Assembly: GCA_903837595.1 (NCBI GenBank)
Contig: CAILVI010000562.1
Location: 29,975-93,974, forward strand
Origin: an uncultured Thiodictyon sp.
Lineage (GTDB): Bacteria; Pseudomonadota; Gammaproteobacteria; Chromatiales; Chromatiaceae
Reading direction: 5' to 3'
Length of the DNA stretch: 64,000 nucleotides
The notes under the pieces were generated by a model, which had not been told where the DNA came from, did no database searches, and saw only the letters and a list, made by a program, of their open reading frames with translations. Positions 16,533 through 24,557 of the stretch are shown piece by piece; position 1 is the first letter of the stretch; every line of letters starts with the position of its first letter. Position numbers and translations under genes: made by a program.

Positions 16533-17408
16533 ATGACCAAGCGTACACAGCATATCGCCATCTATGGCAAGGGCGGTATCGGCAAGTCGACGACGACCTC
16601 CAATATTGCCGCGGCGCTGGCCGATGCCGGCTATCGGGTGGTGCAGATCGGCTGCGACCCCAAGGCCGATTCCACCGTCACGCTGCGCGGAGTCAATTAC
16701 CTGCCCACGGTGCTGGACCGCACGCGTGAGGGCGGGCGGGTCCATCTGGAGGATATCTCCGTGGTCGGCTTCCGCGGCGTACTCTGCATTGAGGCCGGCG
16801 GCCCGGTGCCCGGGGTCGGCTGCGCCGGGCGCGGCATCAATGCCGCGATCAGCCTGCTCCAGGACCTGCACCTGTTCGAGGAGTTCAAACCTGACATCGT
16901 GCTCTATGACGTACTCGGCGACGTGGTCTGCGGCGGTTTTGCCGTACCGATCCGTGAGGGTCTCACCGACCGTGTCTATGTGGTCTCCTCGTCCGATTTC
17001 ATGGCGATCTATGCCGCGAACAACCTGTTCAAGGCAATCCAGAAGTACGCCCCCTCGGGCGGCGCCAAGCTCGGCGGGATCATCGCCAACGGGTTGATTG
17101 CGCCCTATGCGCGCCCGCTGATCGACGACTTCGCGGTCCAGACCGAGACCCGCGTCGTCCAATATATCCCGCGCTCATCGACCGTCGCCCAGGCCGAACT
17201 GCACGGCACGACGGTGATCGAGGCGGCGCCCGATTCGGCGCATGCGGCCATCTACCGCGAGCTGGGCGAGAAGATCGTGGCCGACGACTCGTCGGTGGTC
17301 CCGCAGCCGCTGGGGGTCAATGACCTGCGCGACTGGGCACGCCAATGGGGCGACCTGATCCTGCGCGAGGGTGCGGATGCGCCCGTGCCGATCCGGGCGG
17401 TCGCCTAA
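16533..17408 (+). CDS. NifH-like nitrogenase reductase (Fe protein) homologue
   Basis: A 291-residue homodimeric-type Fe protein. The P-loop is GKGGIGKST (residues 12-20) and switch I is GCDPKADST. The two [4Fe-4S] ligands are C97 (GVGCAGRG) and C133 ([11 protein letters not shown]). Arg100, the residue ADP-ribosylated by DraT in nitrogenase reductases, is present. It should pass electrons with ATP hydrolysis to the two nitrogenase-like subunits that follow directly. The sequence is closer in general character to nitrogenase-like reductases than to canonical NifH, but phylogeny is needed to place it. Confidence 0.9.
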   Translation: MTKRTQHIAIYGKGGIGKSTTTSNIAAALADAGYRVVQIGCDPKADSTVTLRGVNYLPTVLDRTREGGRVHLEDISVVGFRGVLCIEAGGPVPGVGCAGRGINAAISLLQDLHLFEEFKPDIVLYDVLGDVVCGGFAVPIREGLTDRVYVVSSSDFMAIYAANNLFKAIQKYAPSGGAKLGGIIANGLIAPYARPLIDDFAVQTETRVVQYIPRSSTVAQAELHGTTVIEAAPDSAHAAIYRELGEKIVADDSSVVPQPLGVNDLRDWARQWGDLILREGADAPVPIRAVA

Positions 17409-18851
17409 GTGGGCGCCGCGTGGGCGCGGGTGACGGGGGGCTTGAGGGGCAAGACGGCGCCGATCCGCGAGAAGCGGCTCGGTGCCATCGGGGCCTATAG
17501 CGGCAGCCTGTCGGGGCTGCTCCAGGAGGTGCTGCGGGGCGAGCTCAAGCAGCGCGTACGCACCTTTGCTCAGGATGGGCCGAGCGACCTGCAGGTGGCG
17601 CTCGAGCTGCTCGGCACCATCGCGGACGCCGCGATCGTGGTCCATGGTCCGGCCGGGTGCGCCGCGAGCCTGCGCGGCGGTGACGCGGGGGGCGCCGGAC
17701 GCTGGCTGGTGACCGGCATCAATGAGCGTGAGTCGATCCTGGGCGCCGAGACCAAGCTGCGCCAGGCGATCGTGCAGGCGCACCGGGCCTGGTCGCCGGC
17801 GGCGATCTTCGTGGTCGCCACACCGGTGGTGGCTATCAACAACGATGACATCGAGACGGCGGTGATCGACGCCCGCGAGGAGCTGGGCATCCCGATCGTG
17901 CCCGTCTACACCGATGGCTTCCGCTCCAAGGTGGCGGCCACCGGGTACGATGTCAGCGTACATGCGCTGATCAAGCACGTGGCTCCGTCCCGGCCGCGCC
18001 CCCGTGGCGAGCACATCAACCTGCTCGCCGTCGCGGAGAGCCGCCACAACGTCGATGCTCTGCGTGGGCTCCTGGCTGAGCTTGGCCTGGACGCCCAGGT
18101 CTTCCCGCGGTATGGGCGCATCAGCGAGGCGCCGCAGCTAGCCGAGGCCCGGTTGTCGGTGGCGATCGACGCCGGCACGGCCGGTTACGCCGGTGAACTG
18201 CTCGAAGAGCTTTACGACATTCCCTTCCTGCGCCTGCCGCCACCGGTCGGCATCCCGGCGACCGCTCGCTGGCTCGATGCGATTGCCGCGGCGACCGGTC
18301 GCGACGCGCAGTGCCCGGACCTCATCGCGCGCCATACGGAGCGGGTCGCCGAGCTGGTGCAGGCGGCCGGCGCCTTGCAGCGCGCGCCGCTCTTCATCAA
18401 CCTGCCGGCCGGCAGCGCCTTTGCCGTCGCGCAACTGGCACACGCGTTGGACCTGCGCGTGACCGGCTGCAAGTTCTCCGAGATCGGCGATGGCGATGCG
18501 CCGGCCCTGGCGACCCTGCTGGCGGACCACGGCGACCTTCCGGTCCTGGTCGGCAACGGCCAGGTCTTCGAGGAGGCCAACCTGCTGGGCACGCTCAAGC
18601 CCGCGCTCTACGTCGGCAGCGGCAATCGGGCGGTGCATGCCCTGCGCCTGGGGATCCCGGTATTCGACCTGGCCCGGCGGCCCACGCTCGGTTACGCGGG
18701 GGTCGAGTCCATCCTGACCGGCCTGGCGCGCACGCTCGGCAAGCCCGCGCTGGCGCACTTCCTCGCCGACGGCGGCGGCACGGACGACGCCTACACCGCC
18801 TCCTGGCTCGGCAAGAGCACCCACTGGCACGTCAAGCACGAGTCCAACTGA
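17409..18851 (+). CDS. Nitrogenase-like subunit, NifD/NifE/NifN fold (one P-cluster-type cysteine)
   Basis: A 480-residue protein of the nitrogenase component 1 superfamily, with REKRLGAIGAYSGSLSG near the N-terminus and VHGPAGCAASLRGG (C84) matching the second P-cluster cysteine of NifD. The first cysteine position is Gly and the third is Thr (T138 in VVATPVVAINNDDIE). The regions matching the FeMo-cofactor ligands C275 and H442 of NifD lack both residues. It starts at GTG directly after the nifH-like stop; no better start was seen. It should pair with the next gene product. It is not a dinitrogen-type NifD. Confidence 0.82.
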   Translation: MGAAWARVTGGLRGKTAPIREKRLGAIGAYSGSLSGLLQEVLRGELKQRVRTFAQDGPSDLQVALELLGTIADAAIVVHGPAGCAASLRGGDAGGAGRWLVTGINERESILGAETKLRQAIVQAHRAWSPAAIFVVATPVVAINNDDIETAVIDAREELGIPIVPVYTDGFRSKVAATGYDVSVHALIKHVAPSRPRPRGEHINLLAVAESRHNVDALRGLLAELGLDAQVFPRYGRISEAPQLAEARLSVAIDAGTAGYAGELLEELYDIPFLRLPPPVGIPATARWLDAIAAATGRDAQCPDLIARHTERVAELVQAAGALQRAPLFINLPAGSAFAVAQLAHALDLRVTGCKFSEIGDGDAPALATLLADHGDLPVLVGNGQVFEEANLLGTLKPALYVGSGNRAVHALRLGIPVFDLARRPTLGYAGVESILTGLARTLGKPALAHFLADGGGTDDAYTASWLGKSTHWHVKHESN

Positions 18852-18852
18852 T

Positions 18853-20226
18853 ATGACGATCGTCCACGAGGATAGAAACGGCTGTGCTCTGCACGGGGGT
18901 GTGCGCCTGCTTGGCGCGATCGGCGGCCTGGTGCCGATCGTGCATGCCAACGCCGGGTGCAGCCTGGGCGCGACCCTGGCCGACGGCACCCCGAGCGGCA
19001 GCGGCGGGCCGCGTTACACCGGGCCGCTGGAAACCAGTTCCACCACCCTGGTCGAACGCCATGTGGTCTTTGGCGGCGGGTCGCGCCTGCGCGAGCAGAT
19101 CAAGAACACGGTCAAGGTGCTGGCCGGCGACGCCTATGTGGTACTCACCGGGTGCGTGCCGGAGGTGATCGGGGACGACGTCCCGGCGATGGTCAAGGAG
19201 GCTCGCCAACAGCATTTTCCGGTACTCAGCGTGGCGACCCCGGGCTTCAATGGCAACGCCTATCGCGGCTACGAGACCCTCCTGAACACGCTGGTCGACC
19301 AGTTGCCGCCGCTGCTTGATGAGGCGGCCGCGGCGGCGGATGCGGCCCCGGACGCGACGGCAGAAGCGATCAACCTGCTCGGTATCGCCCCCGGTCAGGA
19401 CGCCTTCTGGGAGGGTGATCTGCTCGAACTGGAGGGCTGGATCGGGCGCCTCGGCGTCCCGGTGCGCCGCCTGGTCGGCGTCGGCCAGACGAGCGCGGAT
19501 TGGCGCGTCCTGCCCCGCGCGCGGCTCAACGTCGTCCTGTCGCCCTGGGGTCGGGAGGCCGCCCGGCGGCTGCACAGCCGCCACGGGACGCCATTTGTCG
19601 ACTTCGGATGGCTCCCGGTGGGCAGTCGCGACCTGGCGCTCCTCATCGGACAGATCGGCCAGTCACTGGGGGTCGCGGCCGAGGGGATCGCGGCAGTCAC
19701 GCAGGCGCTCGATGTGCGTGAGCGTCACTTTCTCCAGAAGTTTGCCGCCAGCTATCTGCACCACGGGCTGCAGCAACGGGTGGCGATCGTCGGCGGCACG
19801 GCCTATGCCATCGGGCTCGCGCGCTACCTGGCCGGCACCCTGGGTCAGACGCTCGCCGCCGTGATCGTCACGGACGTCCCGGACGAGAGCCGGCGCCCGG
19901 ATATCACCGCCGCGCTCGGCGGCGGCGCGGAGGCGGTCCTGTTCAGCGACAGTAGCGATGAGATTGCCGCCGCGCTGACGGCCGCCGCACCGCAGGTCAT
20001 CTTCGGCAGCGTCATCGAGGCCGGCGCCGCCCGGGCACTGGACGCGCCGCTGGTCATCACCGCTGCGCCGACCGGTCACAGCCCGGTGCTGGTGCGCAGC
20101 TATGCCGGCATCGCCGGTGCCCTGGCCTTGGCGGAGGACTTCAGCGCCGCGGTGATCCGCCACCAGGCGGCGGCGGACGAGCACGCGGCCGGCACGGCAT
20201 GGCCGCTGTCGCGACGCGCCGCATGA
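18853..20226 (+). CDS. Nitrogenase-like subunit, NifK/NifE fold (three P-cluster-type cysteines)
   Basis: A 457-residue partner of the preceding subunit. It keeps three cysteines in P-cluster positions: C11 (NGCALHGG), C36 (NAGCSLGA) and C101 (VVLTGCVPEVIGDD). With one cysteine from the partner this gives a 3+1 ligand set, as in NifEN, which carries a [4Fe-4S] cluster there, rather than the 3+3 set of NifDK. The ATG lies one base after the preceding stop and its own stop overlaps the MFS start. Substrate unknown; it could be a reductase or a cofactor-assembly scaffold. Confidence 0.82.
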   Translation: MTIVHEDRNGCALHGGVRLLGAIGGLVPIVHANAGCSLGATLADGTPSGSGGPRYTGPLETSSTTLVERHVVFGGGSRLREQIKNTVKVLAGDAYVVLTGCVPEVIGDDVPAMVKEARQQHFPVLSVATPGFNGNAYRGYETLLNTLVDQLPPLLDEAAAAADAAPDATAEAINLLGIAPGQDAFWEGDLLELEGWIGRLGVPVRRLVGVGQTSADWRVLPRARLNVVLSPWGREAARRLHSRHGTPFVDFGWLPVGSRDLALLIGQIGQSLGVAAEGIAAVTQALDVRERHFLQKFAASYLHHGLQQRVAIVGGTAYAIGLARYLAGTLGQTLAAVIVTDVPDESRRPDITAALGGGAEAVLFSDSSDEIAAALTAAAPQVIFGSVIEAGAARALDAPLVITAAPTGHSPVLVRSYAGIAGALALAEDFSAAVIRHQAAADEHAAGTAWPLSRRAA

Positions 20227-21467
20227 GTGCGGGCGCGACCCGGCCGATGGCGACGCGCGGCGTCCTCGGCGGTTTCCTGGTCCTGAATGTCGTCAGCGGC
20301 ACCGTGGCCGGGGCCATGCAGTTGATGGTCCCGCTGTTTGCACTCCAACTGCTGGCGACGACGGCCCAGATCGGCATGATCCGCGGCATCTCCGGGCTCG
20401 GCCTGCTGCTGCTGGTGATCCCCGCGGGCTTTCTGGTGGATCACTTCGGCGCGCGCCGGCTGTTCCTGCTGGGCAGCCTGGTCGGTACGGTCCTGACCTT
20501 CGCGATCCCGTTGTCCCAGATACCGTTGCACCTGCTCGCGCTGCAAGGGGCACTCGGCCTTTTCGCGTCGCTCAAGTCGACCGCGCTCACCTCCTCTTTC
20601 TTTTCCCGGATCAGGGAGATGGGCATTGCCCGCGCCGGATGGTACAAGGGCTCGATGTCCATCGGTTTGAGCTTCCTTGGGCCGCTGTTGGCGGCCGCAC
20701 TGACGCAGGCGCTGGCCCCCGAGCAGATCTTCCGGCTGTTGGCCGTGATGACCCTGTTACCGATCGCGCTCGTCTTCTTCTTTCATGAGGAGGCCCGACC
20801 CGCGGCCCGCCAATCTGGCCTCACCGCCGGCATCCGGGCGCAATTGAGCGACCTGCGCGCCCTGCTCGCGAATAACCCGCTGGTGTTGCCCCTGCTCACC
20901 GAGGCGGCGGCCGGGGGCTGTTTTGCGGCCTTTACCGCCTTCATCGTGCCGATCGTGGTCCTCTCGCTGCACCTGCCCGGCGGCTTTGCCTCGGTCCTGA
21001 CCAGCCTGGAGGGTGGGGCCTTCATCCTGACGGTCTTCCTCGCCGGTGGGCTGATCAGGCACCTGTCCCCGCTGCAGCTCTACCTGCTCGCGGTCACGGT
21101 GACCCTGGGTGCCCTGATCGGACTGGGGGTTCCCGGGGAGGTGTTCCGGGTCGCGGCCTTCTCCGTGGTGCTGGGGGTGGGCCTGGGGCTCTTCAATCTG
21201 GTTACGGCCATGCGCCAGGGGCTGATCAAGGGCGAGAAGGGCAAGGCCGTCTCGCTCTTCGGGGCCTCGATCGGTATTGGACTGTGTCTCGGCCCGTTGT
21301 TGGGCGGCCAGGTCGGTGCGCACTTCTACCCCAGCGCGGCCTTCATCGCCTTCGTCCCCGTCTTCCTCGCCCTGGCCGCGCTCGCGGTCCGCGAGGCGCG
21401 TATCCACGGTCCGGCGCTGGCCCTGGCCTTCCGCGGGGGGCCGGTGGGCGAGGCCGCGGAGGCTTGA
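20223..21467 (+). CDS. MFS transporter
   Basis: A 414-residue integral membrane protein with about 12 hydrophobic helices and the MFS loop motif GFLVDHFGARRLFLLG. The ATG overlaps the stop of the nitrogenase-like gene (ATGA), so it is translationally coupled. It may export a product or import a substrate of the nitrogenase-like enzyme. Direction and cargo cannot be read from the sequence. Confidence 0.88.
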   Translation: MSAGATRPMATRGVLGGFLVLNVVSGTVAGAMQLMVPLFALQLLATTAQIGMIRGISGLGLLLLVIPAGFLVDHFGARRLFLLGSLVGTVLTFAIPLSQIPLHLLALQGALGLFASLKSTALTSSFFSRIREMGIARAGWYKGSMSIGLSFLGPLLAAALTQALAPEQIFRLLAVMTLLPIALVFFFHEEARPAARQSGLTAGIRAQLSDLRALLANNPLVLPLLTEAAAGGCFAAFTAFIVPIVVLSLHLPGGFASVLTSLEGGAFILTVFLAGGLIRHLSPLQLYLLAVTVTLGALIGLGVPGEVFRVAAFSVVLGVGLGLFNLVTAMRQGLIKGEKGKAVSLFGASIGIGLCLGPLLGGQVGAHFYPSAAFIAFVPVFLALAALAVREARIHGPALALAFRGGPVGEAAEA

Positions 21468-21504
21468 TCCGCCGGTACCCACTGACATCAATAAGGATTC
21501 ACCC

Positions 21505-22647
21505 ATGACCGCCCCCCGCCTCGCACCGCAGCTCACCGGCCTCCGTTGCTTTGCCTGCGGGCAAAGCCACGATCCCCGCACCCTGCAAAGCCTCTGCACG
21601 CACTGCGGCCTGCCGCTGCGGGTCGACTACGACCTGTCCGCCGTCCAGCTGTGGCTCACCGACCTCGCCGACCGGCCGCCGACCCTGTGGCGCTACCGCG
21701 AGGTCCTGCCGTTGCACGACACTGATGCGGTCTCGCTCGCCGAAGGCTTCACGCCGCTGCTGCCCGTCGGCGACGGCGTCTGGGTCAAAGACGAGGCCCG
21801 CAACCCGACGGGCTCCTTCAAGGCGCGTGGCATGGCGGTGGCGGTCTCGATGGCCAAGCAATTGGGTGCGCGGGGCTTGTCCGCCCCCTCGGCCGGCAAC
21901 GCGGCCGGTGCGCTGGCCGCCTACGGGGCGCGCGCCGGCATGCCGGTGACGGTGGCGATGCCGCAGGACACCCCCACGGCCTTCTTTGACGAATGCGAGC
22001 TCTACGGCGCCACCATCCACCGTGTTGCGGGGACCATCGCCGACGCCGGTAAGTTCCTGCGCGAGCATGGACCCAAAGACGCCTTCGATATCTCGACCTT
22101 GCGCGAGCCGTATCGGATCGAAGGCAAGAAAACGATGGGATACGAACTGGTCGAGCAATTCGCGGGCGAGGTGCCGGACGTGGTGCTCTATCCCACCGGC
22201 GGCGGAACCGGCCTGGTCGGCATGTGGAAGGCCTTCAAAGAAATGGCACAGCTCGGCTGGATCGCACCGGGGATCTGCCCGCGCTTCGTCTCGGTCCAGG
22301 CCGCCGGTTGCGCGCCGGTCGCCAAGGCCTTTCACGCGGGCCAGGAGCGAACGGTGCCGTGGCCCGATCCTCACACCGCGGCGTACGGACTGCGCGTCCC
22401 ATCCCCATTGGGCGGCTTTCTCTGCGTCCAGGCCTTGCGTGAATCGCACGGGACGGCGATCACTATTGACGAAGACGATATGCAACGCGCTACCCGCGAC
22501 CTTGCTGTGCGCTCCGGTATCGACGTCTGCCCCGAGGGCGGCGCGGCCTGGGCCGCGTGGGAGCGCTTGCGCGAAAACGGATTCATCCGTGACGGCGAAC
22601 GTGTCGTCGTCTTCAATACCGGGACGGGATTGAAATACCGCGAATAG
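21505..22647 (+). CDS. PLP-dependent enzyme of the threonine synthase family with N-terminal zinc ribbon
   Basis: A 380-residue fold-type II PLP enzyme. The N-terminal four-cysteine ribbon (CFACG and CTHCG) precedes the lysine motif NPTGSFKARG, where Lys should form the Schiff base. A glycine-rich phosphate loop (PTGGGTGLVGMW) follows. The family makes threonine from O-phosphohomoserine or performs related beta- or gamma-replacement reactions. As the last gene of operon 2 it is probably not housekeeping; a replacement reaction with a sulfur or nitrogen nucleophile is possible but inferred. Confidence 0.85.
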   Translation: MTAPRLAPQLTGLRCFACGQSHDPRTLQSLCTHCGLPLRVDYDLSAVQLWLTDLADRPPTLWRYREVLPLHDTDAVSLAEGFTPLLPVGDGVWVKDEARNPTGSFKARGMAVAVSMAKQLGARGLSAPSAGNAAGALAAYGARAGMPVTVAMPQDTPTAFFDECELYGATIHRVAGTIADAGKFLREHGPKDAFDISTLREPYRIEGKKTMGYELVEQFAGEVPDVVLYPTGGGTGLVGMWKAFKEMAQLGWIAPGICPRFVSVQAAGCAPVAKAFHAGQERTVPWPDPHTAAYGLRVPSPLGGFLCVQALRESHGTAITIDEDDMQRATRDLAVRSGIDVCPEGGAAWAAWERLRENGFIRDGERVVVFNTGTGLKYRE

Positions 22648-22694
22648 AGCGTTCCGCCTTGCCTTGCGACCGGGCTAAGCCCCGAAGGGGCGCG

Positions 22695-22851
22695 ACATAC
22701 CAGCCCAGGGCAACGCCCTGGGATAGCATTGCGTCATTGGTCTAGCCCTGAAAGGGCGTGACATAATGGTGGAGATCCATCTGTCACGCCCTTATAGGGC
22801 TAGGCCCCCCTATATGCCTCATACCCAGGGCGTTGCCCTGGGCTGGTATGT
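22695..22851. repeat. Nested inverted repeats (REP-like, CCCAGGGC family)
   Basis: An outer 28-bp inverted pair (22695-22722 and 22824-22851, core CCCAGGGC-AAC-GCCCTGGG) encloses an inner 21-bp pair (22743-22763 and 22782-22802, core TAGCCCT...AGGGC). Every arm is itself a hairpin. A related block lies at 27335-27377. It may act as a transcript end for operon 2 or be a mobile REP-type repeat; there is no T-run. Confidence 0.75.
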
Positions 22852-22909
22852 TCGACCCCGTTGGGGTCGGCACGCAAGATAGGGTGGAACCGGGTACGAG
22901 TTGTCCGCC

Positions 22910-22960
22910 GGCTGTTGACAACACGGCCCATGCCCAGGCCGATTGCTGCCGCAGCAACAG
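22910..22960 (+). promoter_or_regulatory. Conserved 51-bp upstream module (copy 2)
   Basis: Gap-free match to 15146-15196, ending in the identical TGCTGCCGCAGCAACAG. This copy also has the perfect palindrome TGTTG-A-CAACA near its left end. It ends 122 bases before the sigma-54 promoter at 23082. Confidence 0.65.
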
Positions 22961-23081
22961 GCCGGCCCGGACCTGGCGCCCGCCGCGACCGCTGCCATGA
23001 CCTCAGGTATCACCTCCATCCTTTTGTTCCCCAGCTGACAATCAACCGGTTAGCCCGTCGCCGACCCCGGCTGGATGCGTA

Positions 23082-23097
23082 TGGCACGATTGCTGCT
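23082..23097 (+). promoter_or_regulatory. Sigma-54 (-24/-12) promoter of the radical SAM genes
   Basis: TGGCACGATTGCTGCT has correct GG to GC spacing and differs from the operon 2 promoter at two positions only. It lies 71 bases before the radical SAM start codon. Confidence 0.78.
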
Positions 23098-23167
23098 ATA
23101 CGCTTTCAGACGCAGCGCTTCGGCGACTTAGTTCGCATTCATTATCCGCTCATTCGGTGAGACCATC

Positions 23168-24517
23168 ATGACCCAACTCGATCAGCGTGCAGCAGCACCG
23201 CATCTCCGCGTGAGCCCCGGCATCCAGGGTGTTGCGCTTGACCTGCACGCGCCGACGCCTGCCCTCGGTAGCGAGATCCGCTTCGGCGCACAACCGAAAC
23301 AGTCCGCCAATGCCGGATTGAAGGATGCGCTGTATCGCGAGCTGGAGTTGCATGTCGATCTGTCGGTGCAGGGTGTCAATATCGACCCGGCGGACCATGC
23401 CGCGTTGAATGCCCTGGGCGGCGGCAGGACCTTCGGTCCCACGCGCCTGGACGAAGACCTCACACTGCAATTGCCGTCATTTTATCTGCCCCACGGGTTA
23501 TCCGCCGGCGTCCGGCTCAGTCCCCATTCGGTCTATGGCCTGGTGGTCGAGGACGGCGAGCCGGTGCTCTGCCGTTACGGCAAACGCCGGACCTTGGTTG
23601 CCAAGCTGGATTATCGCAGAAAGCCCAAGTCGCCCCTGGCCGGCCGGGTGACCTCCGATGGCGTGAGCTTCGAGGACATCGCAAGAATCGATGAGACCAC
23701 CGGCCTGGTGCATGTCTCCTACAGCAAGGAGTGCTCGTTAAAGGACAAAGGCGAGGAATGCAAGTTCTGCAATTACGACAACCGCAACGCCATCGTCAAG
23801 ACGCCGCGACAGGTGGGCGAGCTCTTTGCTGCGGCGGTCGAGGCGGGGGTGGCCAGCAGCTTCCACCTGACTGGCGGTTTCATCCCCGAGCGTCGTGAGC
23901 TGGAGCACTATATCGATGTGGCCGAGGAGATCAAGGCGCGGACCGGCCTGGAAGGCTTCGTCGGTTCCATCTCCATGGGGGCGACCGAAGACTATACGAT
24001 CTTCGACAAGTTGAAAGAGGCAGGTTATGTCATGATCGGCTCGAACATGGAGGTGTGGGATCGCAACTTCCGTAAGGCGATCGTCCCCGGCAAGGAAAAC
24101 CAGTGCGGCGGCTGGGACAACTGGGTGGCGTCGCTCGAATATGCCGTCAAGGTGTTTGGTACGACCAAGATCGTCTCCAACATCGTTGCCGGTATCGAGA
24201 CCAAGAAGTCCATCCTGGAGGGGGTCGAGTATCTGTGCTCCCGGGGCATCCTGGGCAACGCCGGCATCTGGCGGCCGACCCCCGGGACGGACCTGGAAGG
24301 CCATCAGACACCCTTGGCCTCCTGGCATCTCGATCTGGCATTCAAGCGGGTGGCCATCTATAAGAAATACGGCTTCACGCGGGAGCAGATCCATTCCTAT
24401 CACGGCGCCGGCGGGATCGCCGGGATCATTTATCGGATCGAGGATGAGTTGTTCGAGGATGGCAAGCTCAAGAGCCTCTACCATCCGCGGCTCACGCTGC
24501 AGAACCAAACCCACTGA
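23168..24517 (+). CDS. Radical SAM protein with unusual CX8CX2C cluster motif (copy 1)
   Basis: A 449-residue protein. The candidate radical SAM cluster ligands are C189, C198 and C201 (ECSLKDKGEECKFCNYDNRN), a CX8CX2C spacing instead of the usual CX3CX2C. The following barrel resembles BioB-type enzymes, with FHLTGG, GSISMGA, a GSNMEVWDRNF strand and the late HQTPLASWHLD. It is followed by a paralogue and lies under its own sigma-54 promoter next to the nitrogenase-like operon. It may mature a cofactor or transform the substrate. The ATG follows GGTGAG. Confidence 0.83.
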   Translation: MTQLDQRAAAPHLRVSPGIQGVALDLHAPTPALGSEIRFGAQPKQSANAGLKDALYRELELHVDLSVQGVNIDPADHAALNALGGGRTFGPTRLDEDLTLQLPSFYLPHGLSAGVRLSPHSVYGLVVEDGEPVLCRYGKRRTLVAKLDYRRKPKSPLAGRVTSDGVSFEDIARIDETTGLVHVSYSKECSLKDKGEECKFCNYDNRNAIVKTPRQVGELFAAAVEAGVASSFHLTGGFIPERRELEHYIDVAEEIKARTGLEGFVGSISMGATEDYTIFDKLKEAGYVMIGSNMEVWDRNFRKAIVPGKENQCGGWDNWVASLEYAVKVFGTTKIVSNIVAGIETKKSILEGVEYLCSRGILGNAGIWRPTPGTDLEGHQTPLASWHLDLAFKRVAIYKKYGFTREQIHSYHGAGGIAGIIYRIEDELFEDGKLKSLYHPRLTLQNQTH

Positions 24518-24557
24518 CAGCGACCGATCGACCGGCTCACGAAACAGGAATACAGCA

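Noticed and set aside
16533-20226. Identification as nifHDK, vnf/anf nitrogenase or bacteriochlorophyll reductase
   Set aside because: FeMo-cofactor ligands and two P-cluster cysteines of the first subunit are missing, and the operon contains no pigment or canonical nif genes.
16533-20226. Identification as methylthio-alkane reductase
   Set aside because: The cysteine pattern and the companion genes do not give positive support; only a phylogeny could decide, so no name is given.
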